Made by a program: the position numbers and the translations under genes. The notes under the pieces were generated by a model that saw only the letters and a program-made list of their open reading frames with translations, was not told the DNA's origin and searched no databases. A stretch of 64,000 nt of DNA, from positions 16,965,561 through 17,029,560 of the forward strand of contig NC_088775.1 in the NCBI RefSeq assembly GCF_954871325.1, in the 5' to 3' direction. This DNA comes from Gordionus sp. m RMFG-2023. Its lineage: Eukaryota > Nematomorpha > Gordioida > Chordodea > Parachordodidae. Shown here piece by piece: positions 26,501 through 36,289 of this stretch (within the stretch, counting starts at the first letter, position 1; the number at the start of each line of letters is the position of its first letter).

Positions 26501-29500
26501 AGTAAACGTTTTTAAATTGACTGGGGTCTGCATAGTCTCACCTGTACAATGAAGGGTTAATATTTACTGATTCTTGGTCTAAGCCAAGGCCTGGTGTTTA
26601 AAATTAATTAATTAATGTAAATTATATGCTAATTAGATATGGGTTAAAACCTGGGATGTAAATTTCCCAAGAAATTTGGGAAAAAATCGGGAAATTTCTT
26701 TTAAAAAAATATTTTCCAAGTCAATATTGATTTTTTTTCGTGTTTTTGCATTGAAAAAACGCAAAATAGTTTGTTTTAATCATTTCTTTTTGTTAACCTA
26801 TAAAATCGTTCGATAAAAAAAACAACGCTAAACATTTCTGTTTAATTTGCAAATTGCAAGCATTAGTATAGTACATCCAAATTAAAGTGTTTGTGTTTTG
26901 CGATTTTTCTTCTCAAATTTTTTTTTTTTTTTTTTTTTTTCTCTTTAGCTTTCACCTTTTCTGGTGGTAAGCTCCTTCAACATCTCTCTCCACTTTATGT
27001 TATTCGTACAATCTCTTTTATCTATTTTATACTTCTTTATATTGGCTCTAACTTTATGGCCCCATTGAAGTTTTGGCCTTCCTCTTTTACGTTTGCCCAT
27101 CACTTCCAATCTTTCAACTTTATTTCCTATGTAGTTCATAGGCCTTCTCATTGTGTGCCCATACCACCTAAGTCTGTTTACCATTAACTTAGTCTTAATG
27201 GGCACTACCTTTAAACTATTTAGTATTCTTGTACTGCGCACCTTATCCTTTCTTGTTACCCCAGCAATCATCCTCAGCATTCTCATCTCCATAGTTTGTA
27301 GACTTCTCTCGTCTGATTCTTTGGTTGGCCATGTTTCCGAACTATATAGAATAGTTGGTTGTACTATGGAACTGTAAATTTTTCCCTTTAATTTGTGTGG
27401 GATTCTTTTGTCAAATAGCACTCCAGATAAAGATCTCCACTTTAACCACCCTTGATTAATCTTATTCTTTATCTCTTTTTCTATTGTGCCGTTTGTTTGT
27501 ATAGTGGAGCCCAAATATTTGCAGCTTTCAATTGCGGATATCTGCCAATCATTTATATTAATACTCTCCGTTTCATCTCCTCCTATCACCATATACTCCG
27601 TCTTTTCTCTATTTACTTTTAATCCGTGCTTTCTAGGATATTTATCCAATTCACTAACCTTTCTTTCATTTCATCCTTGGATTCGGCAAGTATCACAATA
27701 TCATCTGCAAATATCATATTCCACGGGACTGTTTGAGGTATAGACTGTGCTAATACATCTATTACTGTAATGAAGAGAAGTGGGCTGAGAGCCGACCCTT
27801 GATGAACTCCTTCGGCTATTGTAAAGCCTGCTGAAGTACCTGTTGTGCTACGGACCATTGTTGTATGTCCCATATACATATCCTCTATTATTCTTATATA
27901 TTTTTCTGGAACTTTTTTGTGGCGTAGCGCCCACCAGATAAGTTTTCTTGGGATTCTATCAAAGGCCTTTTCTAGATCGAGAAAGACCATGTGTAGCTTT
28001 TTGTTCTTTTCCCTGTATTTTTCACTCATTTGCCTAATTGCATGGATAGCATCGGTTGTTGATCTTCCAGGCATAAAGCCAAACTGTGTCTCTCCTATTT
28101 CGATTATATCTCTTAATCTTTTTTCTATTATTTTTTCGTATAGTTTTAGACAGTGTGACATTAGTTTTATGCCCCTGTAATTTTGACAATTGTGTGGATC
28201 CCCTTTATTTTTGAAGATAGGAACTAGATAGCTCTGCCTCCATTTTTGGGGGACCTCTTCATTTCCAAGTATTTTATTGTACAGATTTGTGAGGAGATGT
28301 ATTCCATCATCTCCTAGTGCTTTAAGGCTTTCTATTGGAATATCGTCTGGACCCCTAGCTTTGTTGTTTTTCATATGCTTGAGGCATGTGATTATTTCTT
28401 GTTCTGTTATAGGTTGTACAAGGTTCTGACAAGGGGAGTGTTCGTCGAGATGCAATATGTGGGAATTAAAGTTGAGAAGCTCCTGAAAATATTCTTTCCA
28501 TCTATTCATTATTTCTTTTTCCTTTATTATCAATTTCCCATCTTTATTTTTGATTACTTTCGGAGCTCCGTTTATATCCCTAGAGTTCTTTTCTCGCTGT
28601 TTGGCTAATCTGTATATTTTATTTTGCCCTTCTTTGGTATGTAGATCTTCGTACATGTCATCGTATGCCATAGATTTGGCCCTAGCCACCGCCTTTGTAG
28701 CTAATCTCTTGGATTTTTTGTATCTTGACTTGTCATCTGCATTTTTGGATTTGTACCATATTTTATAAAGGGCTTTTTTCTCCTGTATAGTGGTTTGTAC
28801 CTCTTGATTCCACCACCATAGTTCTTTGTGTGATTTGTTGCCTCCTCTTGTCAAGCCTAGCGTCAATTTTGCAGTGTCTATTAATCTGGATGAAAGGTCT
28901 GTCCATATTTTTTCACTGACTTGTGAGCAATTTATTGTTTCAATGTTTGCATTGATTGCAAAGGCATCTGTCATTGTTTTTAATTTGCCCCATTTGATGC
29001 ATGGTTCCAGTTTTATCTTATTTTGAGTGGATTTATTTGAGATTTGTAAATCCATGATTAGTAGCTTGTGTTGCGCGGCGATATCTTCTCCTGGGATGAC
29101 TTTGCAGTCTATTACATCTTTTAATCTTCTGCGAGAGATTAGCATGTAATCTATCTGTGTTTTCCTAGTACCACTTTCATATGTTATTAAATGACTATCT
29201 TTTTTCCTATAGTAGGTGTTGGTTAAGGCAAGGTCGAAGGCTTGCGCAAATTTCAGTACGTGCTCTCCTTCATCATTTCTTTCTCCGTATCCAAAACCAC
29301 CATGATGCCTTTTGTAGCTATCTCTTGCTTTCCCCACATGCGCATTTAAGTCACCACCAATTATGACTAGGTCATCCTTAGGGATTTCCATTACGGCTTC
29401 ATCAAGGATAGCTCTAAAGTCATCTTTCTCTTCTTCCTTGCAACCCGTTTGAGGAGCATATACTGATAGGATGTGTAGTATTGATTGACCAATGCAGAGT

Positions 29501-32500
29501 TTTATCTTCATTAGTCTATCAGAGATCCTGTTGACTTCTACAACTGAGGAGGTTAGATCTTGACTGAGGATGATGCCGACACCGTTCCTATTGCTAACAA
29601 GTCCATTATAGTACAATTTATACCCATCTCCAATCATCAAAGTCTTCTGTCCTTTCCATTTCGTCTCTTGTATGCACGCTATATCAACTTTTCTCCTGTT
29701 CAACATTGATGCCAATTCTCTCGTCTTACCTTTAAGCGTACCAATATTCAAACTTGCCAGTCTTGTCTTCTTTGCTTTGACCTTTACTTTATTTTTCACA
29801 GGATGGAGGTCTACACCCTGCGCGTCGCATGGAGGGAACGCCCTAGCTTTCATATTCATATTTTCATTTGTGTCCTTCATTTTGTTTATTGGACAGGTAT
29901 CCTTAGCACCCGGCTGTCCAGGCCTGTCGGTGACCGGGGTGTCATCTCTAAGCTCCGAAATTCATCATACCATATGTCTTTACACGTCAGTCATCGAAGA
30001 AAAACTTGAAAGTTTTTATGGTTCTTACCAGGATTGAACCCGCGTCCTTGTTCATGCTCGTGTTTCCAAGCCTACATCTTACCCATTAGGCCACCCCGGC
30101 GATGATTTTTCTTCTCAAATAATGTATTTTAAATGTATAACTGAAAATTGTTAAACGTTTTTTTTCGTCTAAATTATTTTTTTTTAAAAAAAAGCAAAAT
30201 AGTTTGTTTTCTCTGTATAATTTCTAACCATATATTTATCGTTTTAACTCTTTTTTATAATGGCTAGCAAACGCTCAATTTAATACGAGAACCCTCTGAT
30301 ATGATCTAGGTCTAATTTTTTTTAAAAAAATATAAATAATCAATAAAAAAAAACTTAAAACTCATCCGCTCGGCGACAAGATCGGTAAAAGCTTTGCATT
30401 CCGAAAAGTCAATGGCCTCCAGCCGATCCATATGATTTGAGTCGAAAAAGCTGAGAAAGCCAATTTCGGTAAATTTTTTGCACCTAGCAAATTTTAGGTG
30501 TTTCAGAGTCTTTACATTCTATAAATAAAATAATTGATAATGACTTTAAAGCATAAAATTAAGTGAAAAGTTTATTTTCATGCTTTTTTTAAATCGTAAA
30601 CAAATGAACAAAAGCATGCTTAGAAATGTTTAAATTCTAATTTGAACGTGTTCAAGGCAAAACCTATTTTTTTGAGCACACTTTTAAAACGTCTATTTGA
30701 TAAGTGCTAGCACGAAGTCATTGACGAGTGGACAAAATAATATGATTTTCTAACTGTAATGAATGTTGAGTAACTAAAAACGTGTTTTGAATTGCCGACT
30801 AAAAAAAAACAAGATTGAGTGTTGACAAAATTAAAAAATTTTTAATATTCTGTTTTTTTAGTGGATTCACATATCATCTAAGGCATTGGTCAGGTTAGAT
30901 ATCATGCAAAATAGGCAGAATGCGATTCATGCAACATTTTAGTGTGGTAGAAAACAACCAAATATTAAATTTGAAAAAAAATATATTCACACCCCTTAAT
31001 GTAAAAATGATGAATACCCTGACTGAATTCACAGTTAACGGGAATTCGTGTGACGAATACAAAAAATACAGCGTATTTTGCATTTGTCACGAATTCGAGC
31101 GAACAGTGAATGCAGGGTTAATATTGGTTATACCTGAATATATTCCAAAGCTACATCAGTCAATTTACATGCCGTATGAAATAATAGAATTTCAAGTTTT
31201 TTACAACTCTTTGAGATATCAGATATGGATTTATCGGATATATAAGATCCATCAACTTCTAATTTAATTAATGTTTGGCCTCTTTCTTTGGCTAATGCAC
31301 TGATGCCACTTAGGATAGTGATATCGAATTTATATTTATAATAAATATTCATAATCAGTATTATTAGTATAACCAATTGAGTAAATAAGATGTAAAATCT
31401 TAAAATTGGAAAAACAACTTATGTCCAAAACTACAACCTTAATAGCAAGTATTTATGCAGGCGCCTATGATTTTGAGAAATTTGAAGCTCAATGACAATT
31501 ATAGTCTAAATCAATTATAAATGTTTATTATCATTGCATTGATCCATCCACTAAATTAATGATATAAACACTGAAGTGATCATTTATAAAGGGTTGGCAT
31601 CGAGAAATCCTGAGATATTCATATTCAATTTGTAAATTTTGAATCAAATAATTTCATATTGGTACAAATCGCTTAATGTATTATTGGTATATTAGCACAA
31701 ATTAAATAATGTATCATATTAATAATTAAAATATAACAAAAAATATTTCTCATATTTAAAATTTATTGCATAATTCACAAGATATATAATTATAAAAAAT
31801 AACTATTTTCAATAAATTTCTTAGACCTGTAGGCCTGGCATAGAACCCAGCCTGTAAACCTTAAAATGATATGATTTTAAAAATCTAGGCCGAGCTAATT
31901 AAAAAAAATAAATATAAATAATCAGTTTGAAAATCATGTAATGGAGTGTTTGATATTCATTATCTATTCATATTTCCAATTTAAACAATTTGCAAAAATC
32001 ATCAAAAATAAAATTCAGGCGGGGCCATAAAAATCTCAGGTCAACTCAGCTTGAAAATAAATTTTTTTCAATCAAGCCAGGGCTAAAAGCTTGGCCTCTG
32101 CAAACCGGATGAATTTATAAAATGGTAACATTTGGTAATAACATTTGTATTTGTCTATAAAAAGAGAAGTGTATAAGATATAGAAGAGCTCTATTATTCC
32201 CTCTCATGATTGTATGATCTAATAGTTTTATAAATATTTGCTTTGATTTATTAAATAGGTTACTATCACAATTAATAAAAAAAATCAATACTACAAGTGT
32301 CAGATATTTGATTAACAATGATTGACATAGTTTAATTACTTTTTATAAATTAAAAATATTTACAGATTTAATGAAAAATATGAATATTTATGATATGATA
32401 TTTTTAAAAAGGCATTATCATGTCTCATACTATTATCAAATATCGATTTCACATCCTGCAAACATAGTTTGTCAAAGATGGGGTATATTTATAATTAAGA

Positions 32501-33340
32501 TATTTTATAATTTTATCAAAATAGTGTTAAATTTATTAGGAGTAAAAAAAATATTGTAAAGAATTACCAATCACTTATATTTGCGATTCCTTTTAAAGTT
32601 AAATTTTCCAAATTTGTTAGCCATGTGGCCATAGTTGTTAGAGCCAAATCAGTTAAACTACTATCATAATTTAGCTTTAGAATTTTGAGCAATTTAAATC
32701 CTGAAAGTGAACAAAAAGCTTGTTCATTCATTGATATACATGATTTTGCTATTAAAGTATTTAACTGAGGACAGATCTGAAGTAATAATTCTACAGAAGA
32801 TTCATTAATACCATAACAATAACTAACATCCAAGTATTTTAATGAATATAGAAAAGGTGATAATGTGAGAATTTCATAAAAATCAAGGCTTTCTCTACCA
32901 GAAATTATTAATGATCTTATTCCATTAACTCTATCATTATTATTGTCTTTATTAAATACATTTATCGTGTCAGATTCATCGAAATTTGTAACATTTGAAA
33001 TAGAAAATGACATTATTCTTTGTAATTTTTCAATTGAAAAATTAGTAAATGGTTCAAAATTCAAATCTTTCCACAATAAGGGATTATGTGAATATTGATA
33101 GAAAATTTTAGACAACGTAGCTATTCTGACTGATATTTCTTGAGGAGAGAAGTATTTTAGAATTTCATAAATTATATCAGGTGGTAAGTTTGATATAAAA
33201 TCTTTACCATTATAATCATTGATAAGAAAATGGTGATTCATAGCAGAAAGTTTGTCATCGTTTGACTGTAAAAGGTAAAGAAATTCTTTTTCGATAATTG
33301 GAGGCATATTATCGGTACTACATATATCAGAAATCGTCAT
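14546..33340 (-). CDS. F-box and leucine-rich-repeat protein, six exons
   Basis: Likely a substrate-receptor subunit of an SCF ubiquitin ligase: the F-box binds Skp1 and the LRRs bind the target. I assemble six minus-strand exons: 33340-32568, 31308-31134, 30518-30355, 16578-16492, 16268-16154 and 14677-14546, about 481 codons. The F-box is near residues 48-95 (SNLPPDIIYEILKYFSPQEI). LRRs follow without a break across junctions: NISD|CGISALAKE, LEYIQ|NVKTLKHLKF, MSFK|HNERLKKLYL, NNCP|NLELLELAG, RQCNT|WIDDDIVKIV. Every phase fits. Acceptors are AG; donors are GTAATT, GTATAA, GTTTTT (weak), GTAAAA and GTAAAA. The stop overlaps an AATAAA. Introns 2, 3 and 5 hold MITEs; intron 3 holds the large transposon nest. 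The weakest join is exon 3 to 4. I do not recognise a specific FBXL orthologue. Confidence 0.85.
15578..15662. mobile_element. Short palindromic MITE, copy 1
   Basis: Inverted arms CGTTAACAGTCAGC and GCTGACTGTTAACG flank a core with CGCGAATT words. It shares the design and the GAATTCGCG-type arms of the copies at 17119 and 31017. It lies in intron 5 of the F-box gene. Confidence 0.6.
17119..17218. mobile_element. Short palindromic MITE, copy 2
   Basis: The left arm has GAATTCACAATTAGC and the right arm GCGCTAACTGAATGAGGGG, around a core containing ATATGCTGTATTTTTT. This core matches the core of the 31017 copy read inverted. It lies in intron 3 of the F-box gene. Confidence 0.55.
17918..18230 (+). 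repeat. MULE left terminal inverted repeat
   Basis: Pairs with 25165-25422. It holds two direct copies of ACTGCGAATG close to the end, which could be transposase-binding sites. About 55 bp of extra sequence in this copy interrupts the match in its inner half. Confidence 0.85.
18780..19557. mobile_element. hAT-like fragment, right terminus readable
   Basis: The right end reads TGGTACTGCACAACTCTG, a hAT-type terminus that shares CAACTCTG with the palindromic MITE at 57394-57791. Words of the form GATACAGATACTAGTATCTT recur near both sides (18830, 19475), as subterminal repeats. I could not find the left terminus with confidence. It lies within the MULE left of its coding region. Confidence 0.45.
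19709..20795 (+). pseudogene. MULE-borne OTU cysteine-protease region
   Basis: OTU proteases cleave ubiquitin-like conjugates. The frame begins with about 55 unassigned residues. The catalytic stretch GDGNCFYRCLSLAIFGHEEE follows (Asp and Cys of the OTU triad near residue 77-80), then an alpha/beta region with WAQMMHLYASSAALG. The frame stops at 20233. In another frame near 20330 the words NFKPNHFCYL supply the expected histidine (NHF). From there the same frame runs on as a proline- and serine-rich segment with repeated PPISPSI/PHIFQPLI-like phrases, up to the LTR insertion at 20796. At least one stop and one frame change break it. OTU domains are known passengers of some MULEs. Whether this one was a functional protease cannot be told from sequence alone. 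Confidence 0.75.
20796..21242 (-). repeat. LTR (left copy)
   Basis: The 447-bp member of the pair; TGTAACATTTGGATG at the start, AAAATTTACA at the end. Confidence 0.8.
22313..22842 (-). repeat. LTR (right copy)
   Basis: The 530-bp member of the pair, with the same termini as the left copy and an additional AT-rich block of about 85 bp in its middle. Confidence 0.8.
22848..24625 (+). pseudogene. MULE transposase, several breaks
   Basis: Cuts and joins the element ends (RNase H-like DDE fold). After an unassigned N-terminal part (frames at 22972-23181 and 23349-23657), the catalytic core reads VDKTYNLGPL near 23728 (first Asp). Then come HPIFLHGSSDYETF, NLIFGSNEELGL (the usual second Asp appears as Asn), the zinc-knuckle-like HILCTYHMKKNL, and NNNCESLNNVLK near 24270 (catalytic Glu region). 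A basic C-terminus ends at 24625 with KRSRSDRTRS. Stops at 23181, 23657 and 24245 and frame changes separate the pieces. Together with the upstream OTU region it represents the element's protein-coding capacity. The family assignment is firm; activity is not expected. Confidence 0.85.
24693..24708 (+). promoter_or_regulatory. Histone-type mRNA 3' stem-loop
   Basis: GGCCCTTTTTAGGGCC matches every position of the metazoan histone stem-loop consensus GGCYCTTTTNAGRGCC: six-base-pair stem, four-base U-rich loop. Flanks CCAAT before and ACTCA after resemble the usual CCAAA and ACCCA. It starts 68 nt after the MULE transposase stop at 24625, a normal distance in histone genes. In such genes SLBP binds the loop and U7 snRNP directs cleavage without polyadenylation. 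That it works this way here is inference. Confidence 0.7.
24740..24755 (+). promoter_or_regulatory. Second histone-like hairpin, weaker
   Basis: GACCCTTTTCATGGTC has the same architecture as the preceding stem-loop: six-pair stem with one C-U mismatch, a U-A closing pair and a TTTC loop. It begins 32 nt after the end of the first. It may be a decayed duplicate, or coincidence. Confidence 0.4.
25165..25422 (-). repeat. MULE right terminal inverted repeat
   Basis: The inverse of the left end; it also carries the doubled GCGAATGC-type words near the tip. Differences from the left copy are scattered substitutions and small indels. Confidence 0.85.
25567..25880 (+). pseudogene. BED-finger fragment of a hAT transposase
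   Basis: SELWKYFDKDKENFAKCVIC is a BED zinc-finger start (aromatic residues, then the first Cys pair). In shifted frames HLKRFHQTEFEKL supplies the His pair, followed by QPTISAILNKTNIWKYSDLLP. BED fingers open hAT transposases; the catalytic part that should follow is missing. It lies in the right arm of the hAT at 17655-26118. Confidence 0.65.
26119..26918. other. Intronic AT-rich DNA with a hAT-like terminus
   Basis: Mostly simple AT sequence. Near 26650 CCTGGGATGTAAATTTCCC is followed by GGGAAA/TTTCCC words that look like a hAT end; no partner end was found. Words near 26755-26790 (GCAAAATAGTTTG) recur at about 30190, on the other side of the RTE insertion. Confidence 0.35.
26945..29880 (-). 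pseudogene. RTE-like endonuclease-reverse transcriptase, one frameshift
   Basis: One protein of about 980 residues that nicks target DNA and reverse-transcribes the element. The start ATG is at 29880. APE endonuclease: RLASLNIGTL, CIQETKW, SVYAPQTG, IGGDLNAHVG, KTQIDYMLISRR, then AQHKLLIMD. Linker: KNNKARGPDDIPIESLKALG. RT: QFGFMPGRSTTDAI, FLDLEKAFDRIPR, EGVHQGSALSPLLF, FADDIVILAES, LKVNREKTEYMVIGG, SCKYLGSTI. A C-terminal region ends RKRGRPKLQW...RKGES. The frame changes once near 27655-27661 (a missing base between KERL and ELDKY): the first part ends at 27619 and the second is open from 27649 to 26945. Motif content and a single ORF fit the RTE clade; a tree would be needed to fix the family. 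Confidence 0.93.
30018..30103 (-). promoter_or_regulatory. tRNA-like pol III promoter at LINE 5' end
   Basis: Read on the minus strand from the element's first bases: an A box, TGGCCTAATGGG (consensus TRGYNNARNNGG), and about 45-50 nt later a B box, GGGTTCAATCC (consensus GGTTCRANTCC). The start GCCGGGG can partly pair as an acceptor-like end. It is not a usable tRNA: no sound anticodon arm was found. Such heads start tRNA-derived SINEs. Finding one at the exact 5' end of an autonomous LINE suggests a borrowed internal pol III promoter. Confidence 0.75.
31017..31118. mobile_element. Short palindromic MITE, copy 3, TA flanked
   Basis: About 100 bp with arms CCCTGACTGAATTCACAG and CTGTTCGCTCGAATTC-type inverted sequence ending CAGGG, and TA on both sides. 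It fits a Tc1/mariner-like MITE. It lies in intron 2 of the F-box gene, a few bases from the exon 2 donor. Confidence 0.65.
31790..32110. repeat. Degenerate repeat with AGGCCTGG words
   Basis: Contains GTAGGCCTGGCATAGA, TAGGCCGAGC, AGGCGGGGCC and AAGCCAGGGCT scattered in AT-rich DNA. Similar GGGCTTGG/GGCCTGG wording occurs at 42440-42600 and 58130-58330. It may be an old hAT subterminal region; not resolved. It lies within intron 1 of the F-box gene. Confidence 0.35.
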
Positions 33341-33735
33341 TATTCCAATATATTGGATTCCCTCACGATCGCCAAATTGAGAATAGTCATGTGTTTTTTA
33401 AAAGCTCCACAAGTAAAATTATCTATTTTATAATTTTATTAATAAAAAATATAATAATATACAATGATAAAGTAGTTGTATGACCTAAATAGGATTTATT
33501 TAATATTAAATTATAGGATATGATATTTTTTTAATTTAGTAAATATTTTCTTTTGTCTTTTACCAAAAATGTACTTAAATTAATATCTTTAATTTTGATA
33601 TTTGCCATTTATGAGTATAGATTATGAGTCATAGACATAGAGAGAATTTTAGTAAGGATGGTGAAAACACTCTTGGGTAAATTTTTTCTATAAATATTCA
33701 GGAGATCTTTAGGTCCACTTTTTTTAGGTCTCTGG
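33341..33735. other. 5' flank of the F-box gene
   Basis: Upstream of the F-box start codon. No TATA box or initiator can be distinguished in such AT-rich sequence, and no further exon was seen. Confidence 0.35.
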
Positions 33736-34520
33736 ACAGGGGCGTCGCTAGCCTTTACAATCTCAGGGGTCTCAAAATTTCTAATTTGCGGGCCTTTTTT
33801 CCAGTCATTTGGCCGGATTTTATATCAATATATTATATTTTAAAAATTTGTTAAATCTGAACAATTATTCTTAATTTCATATTTTGTCATTTATTATATT
33901 ATGCATACAAAATAAACTAACATAATAAATAATTAAAACAATACAAGACATTTCTAGAAATAATATTTTTCAATACAAAATCGATTTACTACAGTATAAA
34001 GTATTTTAAATTGCTGATATAAAAAATTTCGCGTCTAAAGAATTACAAGTGATAAAACCGATTAATTAATTCATACATATGCCTCAATTGTTAATGTTTT
34101 TTAAAACCCCATAAGGCAATATAATTCTAAGCAACTAACATTAACAAAAGGTCATTAAACTAATATAACTCTCTCTTACTATTTTAGACAAAGTTTTATA
34201 GAATGGACTAATAAGGAAAAATTTATAGGCCTAACCAAATCAACAATTCCTAAAGAAGAGAATATAAACGACCAATCCATCATAAAACTATATGGTGGTT
34301 AGAACTTCCTCTTAGATGACTTGATGGAAGCTAGATAAGTAATCAAGAAAATTTTTGTGAGATATTAAATTTATAAATGATTATCATCCAAAACGACTAG
34401 ACAGGTATTGCGAATTTAAATTATGCAATCATATGCTCTCAGCAGCAAGAGTAAAAATTCTAAATTACATTATCACACAAATAATAGATGTTGGTTAATT
34501 TACAGTCACAGCTATACCTA
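33736..34520 (+). mobile_element. hAT fragment, plus strand
   Basis: Begins with the hAT-like terminus CAGGGGCGTCGCTAGCC. From about 34285 plus-strand frames give ELPLR, LDGS and NFCEILNLINDYHP, matching the hAT phrase RGH...GNF..iL.l...yDp, with stops between. The rest of the transposase is missing. No matching right end was found nearby. Confidence 0.55.
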
Positions 34521-34539
34521 AAACGAATTATTTGTTATT

Positions 34540-35275
34540 AGATATTCGATTTGATTCGATTCCATTTGATTCGATTCGTATTTTACGAATAATATCACAA
34601 TTATTCGATTCGAAATAAGGAAAATTATTCGTCGAATAATTTTATATCTATTATTTGATCGAATTATTCGAGATTATTCGATTAAAGTAATTTATATTAA
34701 TAAATATTGAAAAATAATCATATATTATTAGTAGGAATTATTTGCAATTATTCCTATTTAATATAATTTCCTAGTGGAATAATGAAAAAACATTTTATAT
34801 TTCAAAATTGTTGTTAACGGCTGTTTTTATTCGAATAACTTTATAATACAAAATTAATTTCCGAAAATTGTTTTATGATGGAAGAAGAAAATATTTATTT
34901 TTATATGCAATTTATAACACATATACAATTATAATAAACTAGTAGCCATCTCGTCAAGAATGACGGGCGAACCAGATATTTCTCCGTCGTTGATGATGGA
35001 GAAATCAAAAATTGCAAAAACTTTTTGTTTAAAAAATTTGTTGTTGATATATTCATCTTCTACATGAGATGAATATTATATTGATTTTACTACATTATAT
35101 ATAAAAATACTATGTATGTATATATGCTTCTATATTATCTTACTAATAAAATTTGTTTGTCTTTTATCCATAGTTAAATTTTACAAAATAAATTTAATAT
35201 TTTATCTTTTTTAATTTATGGTTAAATAAAATTTCGAATTGAAACGAATATTCGATTCAATTCGTATTTTTGTAG
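34540..35275. mobile_element. MITE-like palindrome of ATTCGATT words
   Basis: The left part carries repeated GATTTGATTCGATT and GAATAATT words, and the right end (35235-35265) has the inverse CGAATATTCGATTCAATTCG. Inside, near 34945, lies a terminus-like GTCAAGAATGACGGGCGAA of the family seen at 42866-43256. No coding capacity. Exact ends are uncertain. Confidence 0.45.
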
Positions 35276-35279
35276 GTGC

Positions 35280-35786
35280 GTCTACATGAGCGGGAGGGGT
35301 AGGAGCAGTTTGCATCCTATTTTTTGAGGGGGGAAGGGAATAGGCTGCTTTAACGGGGGTAGAATTTTTTGGGGGGTTATCTATTAAATTTGGAGATCAA
35401 ATAGGACAAAATTTATTGCTGTAAAAATTAATACTTTTATTATAGAATTATTATAATACAATTCATCGACCAAATCCATATTGAAAACAATCATTCACAT
35501 TTTTTTCTAAATAAAACATTCTGCTATCCTTTGCAATGTAATTTAAAAGGTTTCGATATTTCAGCAAGCTCATAATGCCATAATAATTAATTCATTGTAA
35601 ATAATAGAGGTTTTAATTGAATTTATTATCTAAAAAATAAATTCTCTGAAAAGAGTACCAATAAATTAAAAGGGTAAAAATAATAATAAAAAGACATCGC
35701 CGCCGAAGGCGGCGGGATTTTTTAGGGGGGGTAGGCAAAGGTTTTTGAAGGGGGTTTGCATCCAGTGAAAATCCTGTCATGTAGAC
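35280..35786 (+). mobile_element. MITE with GTCTACATGA ends, copy 1
   Basis: A 507-bp segment bounded by GTCTACATGA and its inverse TCATGTAGAC. A related inverted copy lies at 60099-60575. Unlike its surroundings it has GC-rich patches, including the hairpin CGCCGCCGAAGGCGGCG near 35699. No protein frame that I accept. Confidence 0.6.
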
Positions 35787-36289
35787 TCTGTAGCCATGAC
35801 CCTCACGATGTAAACTCATATCAGAATTTATTATGTTATATAAGTTGATAAAACAAAAACACTAAAAATCTATTAGAATTATGCAAATATATTGATACAC
35901 GGTAGGGATGCCATATTAGAAATAAATTATTTAGTAGCTAGAAATCAGGACCAGAGTGATATGATGAAAGCAATTAAGATATTATATATTATTGTATTGT
36001 CAATGTATTCAAATATTTCTAATTATTTTTTTGCAGAAACAAATTTGGTCTTATCAAAAGAAAATGGTTTCTGACTTTTTCCTATCTCAAAAAGAAATTT
36101 TTTATAAATACTATGTCTTTTAGCTGATTTTGGATAATGATTAAAGATTTTATAAAATAAATATTAAACGATATATTTACTAGCAGATACTAACGCCCTA
36201 AATTGAGCTTTAAAATATAAATTATAAGGTTATTTGATAAAATAAGTTCTCTACACCCGTTAGTCATTGTTTTATATTCATTTATAATG

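Larger units (their letters stand above)
26919..30103 (-). mobile_element. Full-length RTE-like LINE with tRNA-like head
   Basis: A 17-bp duplication, GATTTTTCTTCTCAAAT, lies at 26902-26918 and 30104-30120, so both ends are exact. From its 5' end (30103) the element has a tRNA-like block, a short leader, one long coding frame, then directly a poly(A) tract (about 22 T on the plus strand, to 26940). The stop codon lies only four bases from the A-tract, so there is almost no 3' UTR. One single-base frameshift is the only break I see in the frame, so the insertion is young. It sits in intron 3 of the F-box gene, same strand, about 250 bp past exon 3. Confidence 0.93.

Noticed and set aside
27845-29366. 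Several plus-strand frames opposite the RTE-like LINE
   Set aside because: They are antisense shadows of a well-supported coding frame and show no domains.
30018-30103. Functional tRNA gene
   Set aside because: A and B boxes are good, but no sound cloverleaf or anticodon arm could be drawn, and the block is exactly the LINE's 5' end.
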